A stretch of DNA of 49,886 nucleotides, from assembly GCA_955652915.1 (NCBI GenBank), contig CATPCJ010000177.1:1-49886 (forward strand). The letters are read 5' to 3'. The position numbers and the translations under genes were made by a program. The DNA comes from an uncultured Bryobacteraceae bacterium (GTDB lineage: Bacteria; Acidobacteriota; Terriglobia; Bryobacterales; Bryobacteraceae). The notes beneath the pieces are model-generated. The model ran no database searches and was not told the DNA's origin. It was given only the letters and a program-made list of their open reading frames with translations. How positions within the stretch are numbered: the stretch's first letter is position 1; the number at the start of each line of letters is the position of its first letter. Shown here in pieces: positions 26,761 to 35,175 of this stretch.

Positions 26761-28377
26761 ATGGCAGTCTCGCACCAAGTGGTCGGCGGGGATGAAGTAA
26801 GGTCGGCGCTCCATACCGTACTTGCGTCCGAGACATTTACCCGATCCCAGCAGCTCTCTCGCCTGCTGAAGTACCTCTGCGATTCGCTGCTGGCCAACGG
26901 TCCCGACTACATCGCTGAGTATACGATCGGCACGGAGGCGCTTGGCCGGCCTGCCGATTTCGATCCAACACAGGACGCGGCCGTGCGGGTTGAAATGCAC
27001 CGCCTGCGCAGGCGGCTGCGAGATTACTACGAGGCCGAAGGGATGCACGACCCGGTGCGCATCGTCATCCCGCCGGGCCAATATGCCCCCGTTGTAACGC
27101 GTGCCTGGGAAGAGCAGCGCGCAACGAGCACGTCGCCGGTCGAAATGGATATTGGAGAAGCGCCGGCGGCAAATCTTCCCGTTGCCGTTCCAGCCGAATC
27201 GCTCCCACACGCCCAACGTTACAAGATTCCAACCCGTCAGTTGGCATTGATATCGGTTGCAGCGGTTGTAATCCTCCTGTCAGTCTGGCTTTTCCGGCCG
27301 CGGCCCGGGAGTGCGGGAACCAACGCATCCGCCGATAGTACCAAAGGCGCTATCAGCATCCCGTCGTCATCGCCGCTTGCGGGCGTTCGCATCGGTTGCG
27401 GCCGCCAGAGTTCCTGGACGGACCGATTGGGGCAGATCTGGGGCGCCGACGAGCACTTCGAAGGCGGGGAATCGATTGAGATTCCGGGGCAGAGCTACAT
27501 TGCGGGAGCTTTCGATGCCCGGCTCTATCAATCGGCGCGAACCGGCACGTTCAGTTATCGGGTTCCCCTGCCCTCCCGGGACTACGAAATGCGTCTGTAT
27601 TTCATAGAGCCGGTGTACGGGCCGCATCACGATCAGGGGGGCGAAGGTAACCGGCTGTTCAGCGTCTCCATCAACCGGCAGAAGGTGCTGGACCGGTTCG
27701 ATATCCTGTCCGACGCCGATGGCCCATGGACCGCCGATGTTCGCGTCTTTAAGGATATTACTCCAGGCCCGGACGGTTATGTGCGCATCGATCTGGCAAG
27801 CATCAACGGCGCTGCTCTGCTGAACGCCATCGAATTTCTGCCTGCACGGCGGCATATTCTGAACCCTATTCGATTACTTCCCCAGGACAATTTCTATACC
27901 GATTCGGCGGGGAACCTTTGGACGCCCGATAACTACAGTCGCGGCGGGCGGGTAGCTATCCATCCCGGTCCGATGAAGAATACTCACGATCAGGAGATCT
28001 TCCGGCACGAGAGATACGGGCATTTTCGATACGCCATACCCGTGGACCGGGGTTCGTATTCGGTTTACATATACATGGCGGAAGAGTATTGGGGTCCGGG
28101 GAATCCTGGAGGCGGAGGCGCGGGTACACGGATCTTCAGCGTGTTCTGCAACGGCGCGGCGCTTCTGCGCGGCATCGATCTGTTCAAGGAAGCCGGCGTC
28201 AATTACGGAGTGGTGCGGGCGTTCCACCATCTCGCGCCAAATGCCCAGGGCAAGCTGACGCTTTCCTTCGAACCCGAACACGACTACGCCTCCATTTACG
28301 CGCTGGAGGTAATCGATGAAGCGGGTCCGGACGCTCCCAGCTACGAGCGGACAGTGACCGGCGCCGGCCGAAGCTGA
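26761..28377 (+). CDS. transmembrane regulator with acidobacterial DNA-binding-like domain and two malectin domains
   Basis: The 538-residue protein has three parts. Residues 1-112 match a cytoplasmic module common at the N-terminus of acidobacterial one-component regulators (SRLLKYLCDSLLANG, IGTEALGRPADFDP, VRVEMHRLRRRLRDYY, IPPGQYAPVV). A single membrane helix lies near 160-178 (QLALISVAAVVILLSVWLF). The periplasmic part has two malectin-like domains, about 208-365 and 370-525, each starting with an aromatic/Trp-rich DxxGxxWxxDxxxxGG-type pattern and ending with a beta strand ALLNAIEFLP or SIYALEVIDE. Malectin domains bind di- and oligoglucosides. I infer a sugar-sensing transcription regulator for the divergent GH16 gene; the DNA-binding function is not proven. 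Confidence 0.8.
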   Translation: MAVSHQVVGGDEVRSALHTVLASETFTRSQQLSRLLKYLCDSLLANGPDYIAEYTIGTEALGRPADFDPTQDAAVRVEMHRLRRRLRDYYEAEGMHDPVRIVIPPGQYAPVVTRAWEEQRATSTSPVEMDIGEAPAANLPVAVPAESLPHAQRYKIPTRQLALISVAAVVILLSVWLFRPRPGSAGTNASADSTKGAISIPSSSPLAGVRIGCGRQSSWTDRLGQIWGADEHFEGGESIEIPGQSYIAGAFDARLYQSARTGTFSYRVPLPSRDYEMRLYFIEPVYGPHHDQGGEGNRLFSVSINRQKVLDRFDILSDADGPWTADVRVFKDITPGPDGYVRIDLASINGAALLNAIEFLPARRHILNPIRLLPQDNFYTDSAGNLWTPDNYSRGGRVAIHPGPMKNTHDQEIFRHERYGHFRYAIPVDRGSYSVYIYMAEEYWGPGNPGGGGAGTRIFSVFCNGAALLRGIDLFKEAGVNYGVVRAFHHLAPNAQGKLTLSFEPEHDYASIYALEVIDEAGPDAPSYERTVTGAGRS

Positions 28378-28410
28378 ATCAGCGCGGGGGTGTTGTATTG
28401 GGTACCGGTC

Positions 28411-28773
28411 ATGCTGTTCGTGCGTCCCCTGGCGGTCTTTCTCGCGGCGCTTTGTGTAGCTCCGTCCCGCGCCGCGACGTTTGAAGATCTATCCGCGCGA
28501 GCCACGGCGGCGCGAGAAGCGAACAATCTTTCCGAAGCGGTCAAGCTATATCGCCAAGCCCTGGCGCTTAGTTCCAAGTGGCAGGCGGGCTGGTGGTTCT
28601 TAGGGACGATTCTCTACGACACCAACGAATACACCGGCTGCCGCGATGCGCTGTCACATTTTGTGGAGCTGAAGACCGACTCGGCGCCCGCTTGGGGGAT
28701 TCTCGGACTCTGTGAGTTCCAGACCGGAGATTATGCGCGGTCGCTCAAGCACATCGATCGCAGTTTCTCATGA
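28411..28773 (+). CDS. short, probably truncated, TPR protein
   Basis: The 120-residue protein has a signal peptide (VRPLAVFLAALCVAPSRAATFE) and about three tetratricopeptide repeats (AAREANNLSEAVKLYRQALAL, GWWFLGTILYDTNEY, AWGILGLCEFQTGDYARSLKHI). It stops abruptly after SLKHIDRSFS. Related acidobacterial secreted TPR proteins found beside multiheme cytochromes are several hundred residues long, so this one looks like an N-terminal fragment. Its stop overlaps the next gene's start as ATGA. It may still be made as a small periplasmic scaffold. Confidence 0.65.
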   Translation: MLFVRPLAVFLAALCVAPSRAATFEDLSARATAAREANNLSEAVKLYRQALALSSKWQAGWWFLGTILYDTNEYTGCRDALSHFVELKTDSAPAWGILGLCEFQTGDYARSLKHIDRSFS

Positions 28774-29830
28774 GGATCTTCGGACCGGCGGGCCGAATCC
28801 CGTGTTGCTTAGTGGCGGGCGTTAGCGCTTTCGCGATCGGCGTGCTCTGCGTTGCGGGCACGAGCCTCGCTTCGCCCCAATGCGAATCGTGTCATCGCGA
28901 CCAATCGCGCGCGCAGCCCACACCGACATGGCATCGGCGCTGGTATTGCAAGATTCGAATCCGGTCTTGAAAACGCACCCGAAGTTAAGCCTCCGGCGAG
29001 GCATGTACTCATATCTTATCGAGACTTTGAACAACGGTAGCACCTACACCGTGACCGATGGCAACAATTCGAACTCTGTTCCGATTGTCTGGTCGTTTGG
29101 CCTTAAATCTCAAACCTTGGGTCTTCGAATACGGCGGCCGCTTCTACGAGAGCCTGGTGAGTTATTTCGCTCCATCGACGCACTGGACACGACCATCGGC
29201 GATAACTCACTGCACCCGCAAACGCTGCTGGAAGCCTTCGGGCGCGAGCTCTCGGATTTCGAAACCAAGTCCTGTTTCGGTTGCCATGCCACGAATGCCG
29301 TTTCCAATGACCGGCTCACGCTGGATGGCATGATCCCAGGAATTAAATGTGAGCGGTGTCATACGGGCGCGGAAACTCACGCACAGGCGATCTCCGAAGG
29401 AAAGACCGGCCCGATCCCCGGCAAGCTCGGCCAACTTACACCGGAGGAGACGTCGAACTTCTGCGGCCAATGTCATCATACCTGGGAGCGCGTGGTGCGG
29501 GACGGCTTGCGCGGCGAGATCAACGTCCGGTTTCAGCCCTACCGGATGGCGAACAGCAAGTGCTACGACGGTGGCGATCGCCGCCTGAGCTGCACGACGT
29601 GCCACGATCCTCATCGTGAACTGGTGCGAGGGGCCGCGCCTTACGACGCGAAGTGCAAAGCCTGCCACGGCGCGTCCGCCAAAGCTTCCGCGACCGCAAA
29701 ATCCTGCCGCGTTGCCACCAACGGATGCGCGAACTGCCACATGCCGAAGCTGGAGCTTCCGGGAGGGCATATGGTCTTCACGGACCACCAGATCCGAGTG
29801 GCTCGCGCCGGTGACCCGTACCCGAACTAG
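28770..29830 (+). pseudogene. heptaheme c-type cytochrome, frameshifted
   Basis: The sequence encodes a secreted multiheme cytochrome with seven CxxCH heme-binding motifs: CESCH, CFGCH, CERCH, CGQCH, CTTCH, CKACH and CANCH. The signal peptide is near CCLVAGVSAFAIGVLCVAGT. The first heme motif is in one frame (from 28770) and the rest are in another, so a shift occurs near 28915. A further excursion exists between about 29118 and 29172, where WVFEYGGRFYESLVSYF reads in the first frame while flanking sequence stays in the second. The second shift pair is compensatory. It would move electrons in the periplasm if intact; either decay or base-call errors explain the shifts. Confidence 0.75.
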
Positions 29831-29968
29831 CGCTCGTCGAGCACGCGATCACCCACCAATTCAACGCGGTGGGCTGTTATCACTCGATGTGAAGACCAGA
29901 GGCTCCGTATCCAGATGTGACACTCAACGTGCTCCGGGTTCCATGACCGTCCCTGCCTTATTCGTGAT

Positions 29969-31222
29969 CTATTCGGCGCGGGTTACACCGGCGTGCTCGT
30001 CCGGGACCGCGGGAGGATCGGCCACAACCACGACTCCCGCCGGTCCAACAGCGCCATGTAGATTGAGCAGTTGCAAGCCGGCGTCATGAACTCCTTGAAG
30101 CGGGGCTTCCAGCGCACCTTTCGCCGACTCAGTCCTGATTCTTCGCGCGACGGAATAGAAGCCAAAACCGACCATTCCCACGATGAAGCAGTAGACCCAT
30201 ACGGGGATGTTCTTCCCGGCCACGATCAGGTATAGGTACGAGGAGATGAGACACAAACAAGTACAGAACGCCGGAACAATGGAAGACTTGCGCCGGCGAA
30301 TGTTGCGGATTAGCCATGCTACCGACAAGGAGAAGAAGGGAATCGCGCCGACGTAAATGCTTCCGAAGACGATCGGGTTCACGCCATACTTCTGGCCCAG
30401 TCCGAGAAACCAGTTTTTGATTTCCACCCACAGATAACCGTTCCGCGCCCAATCCATATAGAAATTCAATTGCGAATAATCGGCGCCGAGTGGAGCCGCA
30501 TCGTTGAGGCCCCAGCGATAGGTTTCGAACTCGATCCGGGCGTCAGGGCTGGTCAAGAAGGCGGAGGCGTCCGCGGGAGCGTAGTGGGCCAGAAACACCC
30601 GGACGCCTCCGCTCTGCTTGAAGTCTTCTCCGTACCAGTTGAAAATCGCGCTCACGCGCGCGGTGCGGGTGCTTGGAACAAATTCGTTTTTAACTCTGTC
30701 AGCGAGCCAGCGGCGCACATTGTCGTCGAGCTGCTCATCAATCCGCCCCGAGGAATAGACTTCGCCCCGCAGCGGCGGACAGCTCCGCGCCGCGCAAACC
30801 AACGCCGCGTGAATTCGTGGATCGCCCATTTCCCTCAACCGCCCTTCAATCTGGTCGAGCGAAGTTTGAGCGCCATCGAGAGTGTGCCGCGCCACACGGA
30901 ACGGGTCGCTGGTCCGCCAGATGCTTTTCACCGGATAGTTCGACAGAATCCACCGGACCGTCAAGGCGTTATATGCATTGATCAGGGCCGCTTTGGTTTC
31001 CTCCGGTTCCATCCCATCCGGCCACGGCGCGGCGAGCTCGCCCAGGTACGTGTCGAGCTCACGAACTCCATGCTCTTTCAGTTTGCCGTAGTCGACCAGG
31101 GACTGAGGGGTGACGTACGCCTGCAGCAAGGCATCCCATCGCGAATGATCCAGCCCGGCAGCGCTAGCGGCGGCCGACAGGACAAGCAATAAACCAGCTC
31201 CAAAACGTTTTGGCATCCTCAT
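29969..31222 (-). CDS. DUF547 protein with C-terminal membrane segments
   Basis: The 417-residue protein starts with a signal peptide (FGAGLLLVLSAAASAAG) and a DUF547 domain. The domain includes KAALINAYNALTVRWILSNYP, then HTLDGAQTSLDQIE, DPRIHAALVCAARSCPPL and FNWYGEDF, which carry the family's conserved Asn, Cys and aromatic residues. Beyond residue 270 are about three hydrophobic helices (VFGSIYVGAIPFFSLSVAWL, SIVPAFCTCLCLISSYLYL, VWVYCFIVGMVGFGFY), an uncommon extension. The last 50 residues are low-complexity. The biochemical role of DUF547 is not known; some members are thought to act in the cell envelope. The start is either 31222 or 31216. Confidence 0.85.
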   Translation of the reverse strand: MRMPKRFGAGLLLVLSAAASAAGLDHSRWDALLQAYVTPQSLVDYGKLKEHGVRELDTYLGELAAPWPDGMEPEETKAALINAYNALTVRWILSNYPVKSIWRTSDPFRVARHTLDGAQTSLDQIEGRLREMGDPRIHAALVCAARSCPPLRGEVYSSGRIDEQLDDNVRRWLADRVKNEFVPSTRTARVSAIFNWYGEDFKQSGGVRVFLAHYAPADASAFLTSPDARIEFETYRWGLNDAAPLGADYSQLNFYMDWARNGYLWVEIKNWFLGLGQKYGVNPIVFGSIYVGAIPFFSLSVAWLIRNIRRRKSSIVPAFCTCLCLISSYLYLIVAGKNIPVWVYCFIVGMVGFGFYSVARRIRTESAKGALEAPLQGVHDAGLQLLNLHGAVGPAGVVVVADPPAVPDEHAGVTRAE

Positions 31223-31237
31223 TCCATACTAGCGATG

Positions 31238-31942
31238 CTACACCGCGTTCCGAAGAACGGTGTAGAGGATGGTAGCGCCGGCCTTCGCGCTATTGACAAG
31301 ATTCCCGGATATCTTATTCTCGCCGGCGGCTCGCCGCTTGTAGCTCACCGGCACTTCGATGACCCGGAGCTTTCGCCGCAGCGCCTTGACCTGCATCTCC
31401 ACGGTCCAGCCGTAGCGAGGCTCGCGCATGTCGAGCGCCATCAGGGCGCTCCGTCGAATGGCGCGAAACGGACCAAGATCGGAGAAGGAGTGACGGAAAA
31501 GAAGCCGCATCATCAAGGTCGCGAGCGCGTTGCCAAAGCGCTGGTGCGCGAGCAGGGCGCCGGGTTCAACATTGCCGAGCGTTCTCGATCCGATCACCAG
31601 GTCCGCCTGACCGTCCGCGATCGGCTGGAGCAGCAGTATCGCTTCGCGCGGGTCCTCCGAACTATCCGCCTGCATGAAAACCACCGCCTCAATGTCCCCG
31701 CTCAGCGATTCGATGGCTCGCAGGCATGCGCTTCCGTAGCCCGGTTCGGGTGTGCTTAGAACGATGGCCCCACAGGATCGCGCAATCTCCGCCGTGCGAT
31801 CCGTCGATCCGTTATCGGCCACGATGATTTGAGCGAACAGCCCGGCGGGAACGCTCGCCAGCGTTCGTCCAATCACCGGCTCTTCGTTGAGAGCCGGAAT
31901 GATTAAGGCCGCACGGATATCCGCACTACTCTCCATTGGCAT
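31238..31942 (-). CDS. family 2 glycosyltransferase (polyprenyl-phosphate sugar synthase-like)
   Basis: The 234-residue protein is a single GT-A domain. Motifs are AALIIPALNEEPVIGRTLASV, IIVADNGSTDRTAEIA and the metal-binding region VVFMQADSSEDP. The end YGWTVEMQVKALRRKLRVIEV and PVSYKRRAAGENKISG resembles dolichyl/undecaprenyl-phosphate mannose or glucose synthases. It has no strong membrane segments, so it may act at the membrane surface or in a soluble form. It is encoded 15 bases upstream of the DUF547 gene and probably in the same transcript. The start is either 31942 or 31936. Confidence 0.9.
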   Translation of the reverse strand: MPMESSADIRAALIIPALNEEPVIGRTLASVPAGLFAQIIVADNGSTDRTAEIARSCGAIVLSTPEPGYGSACLRAIESLSGDIEAVVFMQADSSEDPREAILLLQPIADGQADLVIGSRTLGNVEPGALLAHQRFGNALATLMMRLLFRHSFSDLGPFRAIRRSALMALDMREPRYGWTVEMQVKALRRKLRVIEVPVSYKRRAAGENKISGNLVNSAKAGATILYTVLRNAV

Positions 31943-31985
31943 TTAGACTGTTATCGGCTGGCGCAGCCCAGGAGTTTATGGGTCT

Positions 31986-32642
31986 CTATTGTAAACGAAC
32001 GGTTTGCTTCAGGACGAATGTCAGCCTGGTGTTTGAAGGAACTAGTATTCTCTCCCCTCGAACCACAGCTTGGGGTGGAGCGGAAACAATGGTGAAGGCG
32101 GTGGTCGAATCGATTTCCGGAGTGGTCAGGGGAACGAACGCTTCCGGCGAGTCCTTGGCCGGCCGAAGCGTTGCCCAGGACGATTTTCTCAACTCAATTG
32201 CGATGAGATCGAGCGTCCGATTGGGCTCTCCCGAGCCACCGGCGATTTCGACCATTTGCAGGAGTAGGCGCGTGCCCCGCGGAGCCACGGTTCGCCCGTC
32301 GATTGTGACCGGGGCATCCAGCGTGGCCAGGAACACCTGCCCCTTGGGTTCGCGCAACGAGTCAACATAGTCGTCCAGGCGGGCTTGGATGCGAAAACCG
32401 GAGGGTATTTCGAGGCGCGACGGGGTGCCCGCGCACGGTTGGGCCTCGACAACCGTGTCCATCTGAATCGAGCCCACGTCCTGCTTGGAAAAGTACTCGG
32501 CGCGCCCGCAACGCTGCAGGACGATTTCCCGCGCGTCCATGCTCACCAGCGTGCCCGTGACCGACGTGCCATTCTTCAGCACGATCGTTTCGGAGAAGGC
32601 CGGAAAAGCGAGGAGCAACCAAATATAGTGATGCCGAATCAT
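31986..32642 (-). CDS. secreted hypothetical protein sharing a domain with the 7.4-kb membrane protein
   Basis: The 218-residue protein has a signal peptide (HHYIWLLLAFPAFSETIVL) and an N-terminal segment LKNGTSVTGTLVSMDAREIVL, reminiscent of small beta-barrel LSM-like folds. The remainder aligns by eye with the C-terminus of the protein at 7431-8447: RIQARLDDY, then QVFLATLDAPVTIDGRTVAPRGTRL, and a final VPSNTRLTFVLKQTV. I do not recognise a named family. It precedes the GT2 gene by 43 bases on the same strand and could be co-transcribed, suggesting a cell-envelope role. Confidence 0.7.
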   Translation of the reverse strand: MIRHHYIWLLLAFPAFSETIVLKNGTSVTGTLVSMDAREIVLQRCGRAEYFSKQDVGSIQMDTVVEAQPCAGTPSRLEIPSGFRIQARLDDYVDSLREPKGQVFLATLDAPVTIDGRTVAPRGTRLLLQMVEIAGGSGEPNRTLDLIAIELRKSSWATLRPAKDSPEAFVPLTTPEIDSTTAFTIVSAPPQAVVRGERILVPSNTRLTFVLKQTVRLQ

Positions 32643-32716
32643 CGCAATCTCAATGCAACTACGCCCCGCGAACTCCGGAGAGGACGCAGGGCGTCGTTCT
32701 AATCAACCCCACCGTG

Positions 32717-34306
32717 TCAGAGAGACCGAAGGAAATCCAGCAGCGCCTGCTGATCGCTGCCCGGCAGTTGTTTGAATTTGGCGATCACGGCATTTGCCTC
32801 GGAAGGAGGAAATCCGTTGCCCCCACCGTTCTCATCATCGTTCTCGCCTCCGGAAGCATGGGCGAGAATTGCTTGGAGCAGATCGCTGGTCCTGCCGTCA
32901 TGCAGGAAGAAGATCCGCTGTCCGACACCCCACAGCGGACTGGAACGGAACATATCACCTTGCGCCACGCCCTGGCTGACGTTATCCGCCAGGCCCGGCC
33001 CCATGTGATGGACCAACAGGTCGGAAAAGAGATTCACCTGCTTGCCCGCCAGCGCGTCGGTTTCACTTTGCGGCGCCGTAACCATCTGTGGAGTGTGGCA
33101 CAGTGCACAACCTGCGGTGGAAAAAACTTGCTGCCCGCGAGTCGCGCTGGCCGAGAGCGGCGCAGGTTTGGGAGCGTCGAAGAAACGCATCATAAGCGTG
33201 AACTGCAGCCAGTCCGCCACTTCGTGAAGCGGGTTGTTGAACGCCTGGTTGCGGAGATCGTTCGCATCCATTCGCGTGATGTCATTCGGCTCGCTCTTGC
33301 CCTGGTTGCAAGCCGGTGTCTCGTCGGTGGCTTGCGGGAAGAGTTCGTTGGTCACACCCATTTCGACGTTGTACGCTTCGCCGGCGAACATGGTGATGGA
33401 CTTGTTCTGTGCCTTCCACCCGAAGCGAGTGATAGTGCCGTCGTTCCCGCTGCGGTTCGGAACGCCCTGGATTCCCAGTGCCGCGCGTTGGGACGCGGTG
33501 GCATTGTGATGCGCCAGAATCTCGAGGTCCTGAATCTCGTCGATCAACCCCAGCCCGAACAACGGGGTCGGGATCCGGAAGGAGAGATTTCCCCTGCGAA
33601 ATTCCCCGTCGAAATCGATCGGCGGCAATAAGGAGGCATTGCAACCCGGAGACCCGGTGTCGGAGCGTCCAACAATTGTGAAAAGCTGGTGCACGCCTCC
33701 ATCGGGAGTTCCGTCGGGCCTCCTTTGGAAGCGCACCTCACGAACCGGACCGAATTGCGTGAGGAAGGACGGAACATGATTGGTCGCGCCTTTGCGGTGC
33801 GGAATCAAGTCGAACATGGGGTTTTCCGGCTTACGAAACCTGGAAGGAGGATCTTGGGGATTGGGCACCACAAACGCGGTCGAACCGCCGATTGCCGGCT
33901 GCGCATGACACAGCGTGCACTGGTCCGCGTTAAAGCGGGCTCCCAGGCCGGACGAGTTGGTGAGGGTCTGCAGCAGTGGGGCCTGACCGTTGTCACCCCC
34001 TGGCGTGACATCGCTGCATGTGTCGCAAACCGATTCGAGTTGGTTCGCTCGCTTAATGCCCTCCCTGAACATCGCCAACTCGTTCGCCGTGAGACCGGGA
34101 AGCGGTCCACCGGCGCCCGGAGATCCCGGTCGAACGCCGGGGTCATGCTGCGCGAAGCCGACTTGGGCAACCACTAACAGCAACAGTGCGGTCATCTGCA
34201 AGATGAATCGGGGAATTGCAACCGGGGATCGGAACCGGGCACATCCGTTGCGCGTCCGTGCCCAAACTTTTTTCGATTTTACGCTAATTCGCGATATCAT
34301 CATCAC
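32717..34306 (-). CDS. DUF1111 di-heme oxidoreductase-like cytochrome
   Basis: The 529-residue protein starts MMMISRISVKSKKVWAR, has a hydrophobic signal (LQMTALLLLVVAQVGFAQ), and belongs to the DUF1111 / di-haem oxidoreductase family related to bacterial di-heme peroxidases. Heme motifs are CTLCH after GLGARFNADQ and CALCH after GQQVFSTAG. A CDTC near residue 95 lacks the histidine and may be a disulfide. RFGWKAQNKSITMFAGEAYNVEMG is typical of the family. It probably works in the periplasm; its substrate and electron partner are unknown. GAGGAGG lies just upstream of the ATG. It is divergent from the small cytochrome gene. Confidence 0.9.
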   Translation of the reverse strand: MMMISRISVKSKKVWARTRNGCARFRSPVAIPRFILQMTALLLLVVAQVGFAQHDPGVRPGSPGAGGPLPGLTANELAMFREGIKRANQLESVCDTCSDVTPGGDNGQAPLLQTLTNSSGLGARFNADQCTLCHAQPAIGGSTAFVVPNPQDPPSRFRKPENPMFDLIPHRKGATNHVPSFLTQFGPVREVRFQRRPDGTPDGGVHQLFTIVGRSDTGSPGCNASLLPPIDFDGEFRRGNLSFRIPTPLFGLGLIDEIQDLEILAHHNATASQRAALGIQGVPNRSGNDGTITRFGWKAQNKSITMFAGEAYNVEMGVTNELFPQATDETPACNQGKSEPNDITRMDANDLRNQAFNNPLHEVADWLQFTLMMRFFDAPKPAPLSASATRGQQVFSTAGCALCHTPQMVTAPQSETDALAGKQVNLFSDLLVHHMGPGLADNVSQGVAQGDMFRSSPLWGVGQRIFFLHDGRTSDLLQAILAHASGGENDDENGGGNGFPPSEANAVIAKFKQLPGSDQQALLDFLRSL

Positions 34307-34833
34307 TCCTCCTCGAAATCCAACGTTTACAAAATGATTCTGGATTAATTCGTCGGCAAACCCAAGAAAAAAAGATGCTTAGCTGATCGACTCCGTAACA
34401 CCTGAGAGATCGGGGGTCCTTAAGTACTGCCTCGACGCAGGAGCGGCCGAAGACGTACTGCCTTCATGGGGGAGCATGGTGATCGTGGAGCCACACCTGA
34501 CTTTCCGGAGCAGCCGCCGGTGTGATCAAATTTCAGAAGCTTTGGTGACCAGCACCGTCGCCAGTGCCGCTGAATCGCTTTTGCAACCGCAACCTCCACC
34601 TCCTCCCAACAGGTCAATACCTTATGTGGCATCGAGGCGTAAGACCTGAGCCCCGCGAATGGGGGCACTCTTCGTTAGTCCTTTAGTTGCAATCATCCAA
34701 AAACCTAAAGCTTTCGAGCCTAGCTGACGAACAATCCCCCATAGTTGGCAGATAATGTTTTGACACGCGCCGGACTAAGCATTCTGCCCGCGCGTTTTAG
34801 GCGGAAGCAAATTTGAAATCGAGAGAAACCTAC
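34307..34833. other. 527-base divergent intergenic region
   Basis: This gap lies between the divergent DUF1111 and small cytochrome genes. A repeated ARTACTGCCT-like element occurs near 34421 and 34454. No tRNA, repeat copy or known riboswitch pattern could be recognised. It must hold the promoters of both genes, since each faces away from it. Confidence 0.5.
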
Positions 34834-35175
34834 ATGAAGAAAGCGCTCGCGTTCTGTGTACTCGCTACGCTAGCTGTTCCGCTCCCGGGATCCGGCCCAT
34901 ACTCGCCGGTGCGCGTTAATTTTGCGCGCGACGATCGCTACGAAAGGGGACGTTCCCTGTTCGCCGGCGAAGTGAAGATGGGAGATGGAACATACTGCGC
35001 TGCCTGTCACTCTAAAAATATTCCGCTGGACCGCAAAAAGCTTCAGTCCGTCCAGCCTGACTTGCAACGGAAAGTCGAAGACTGTATACACAACCCGGAT
35101 CGGGTTAATGGGACGGCCAAACAAAGTGATATGGAGGCCTTGGCGTATTACCTCGCCAAGAGATATCGGTTATGA
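34834..35175 (+). CDS. small secreted monoheme c-type cytochrome
   Basis: The 113-residue protein has a signal peptide (KKALAFCVLATLAVPLPGSG) and one heme motif CAACHSKNI. The preceding RYERGRSLFAGEVKMGDGTY resembles small cytochrome c or c-like electron carriers. No methionine in the usual distal position is certain; DMEALAYYLAKRY near the C-terminus could supply it. The ATG at 34834 gives the best signal peptide; a TTG at 34813 is in frame. Its stop overlaps the next start as ATGA, so the two genes are translationally coupled and probably function together. Confidence 0.85.
   Translation: MKKALAFCVLATLAVPLPGSGPYSPVRVNFARDDRYERGRSLFAGEVKMGDGTYCAACHSKNIPLDRKKLQSVQPDLQRKVEDCIHNPDRVNGTAKQSDMEALAYYLAKRYRL

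Noticed and set aside
34380..34560. Possible riboswitch upstream of the small cytochrome
   Set aside because: CTGAGAG and a repeated TACTGCCT looked suggestive, but the order of conserved blocks of TPP, glycine or cyclic di-GMP riboswitches is absent.
34420..34668. 82-codon minus-strand ORF in the cytochrome intergenic gap
   Set aside because: The composition is arginine- and proline-rich as in random GC-rich frames and it matches nothing I know.
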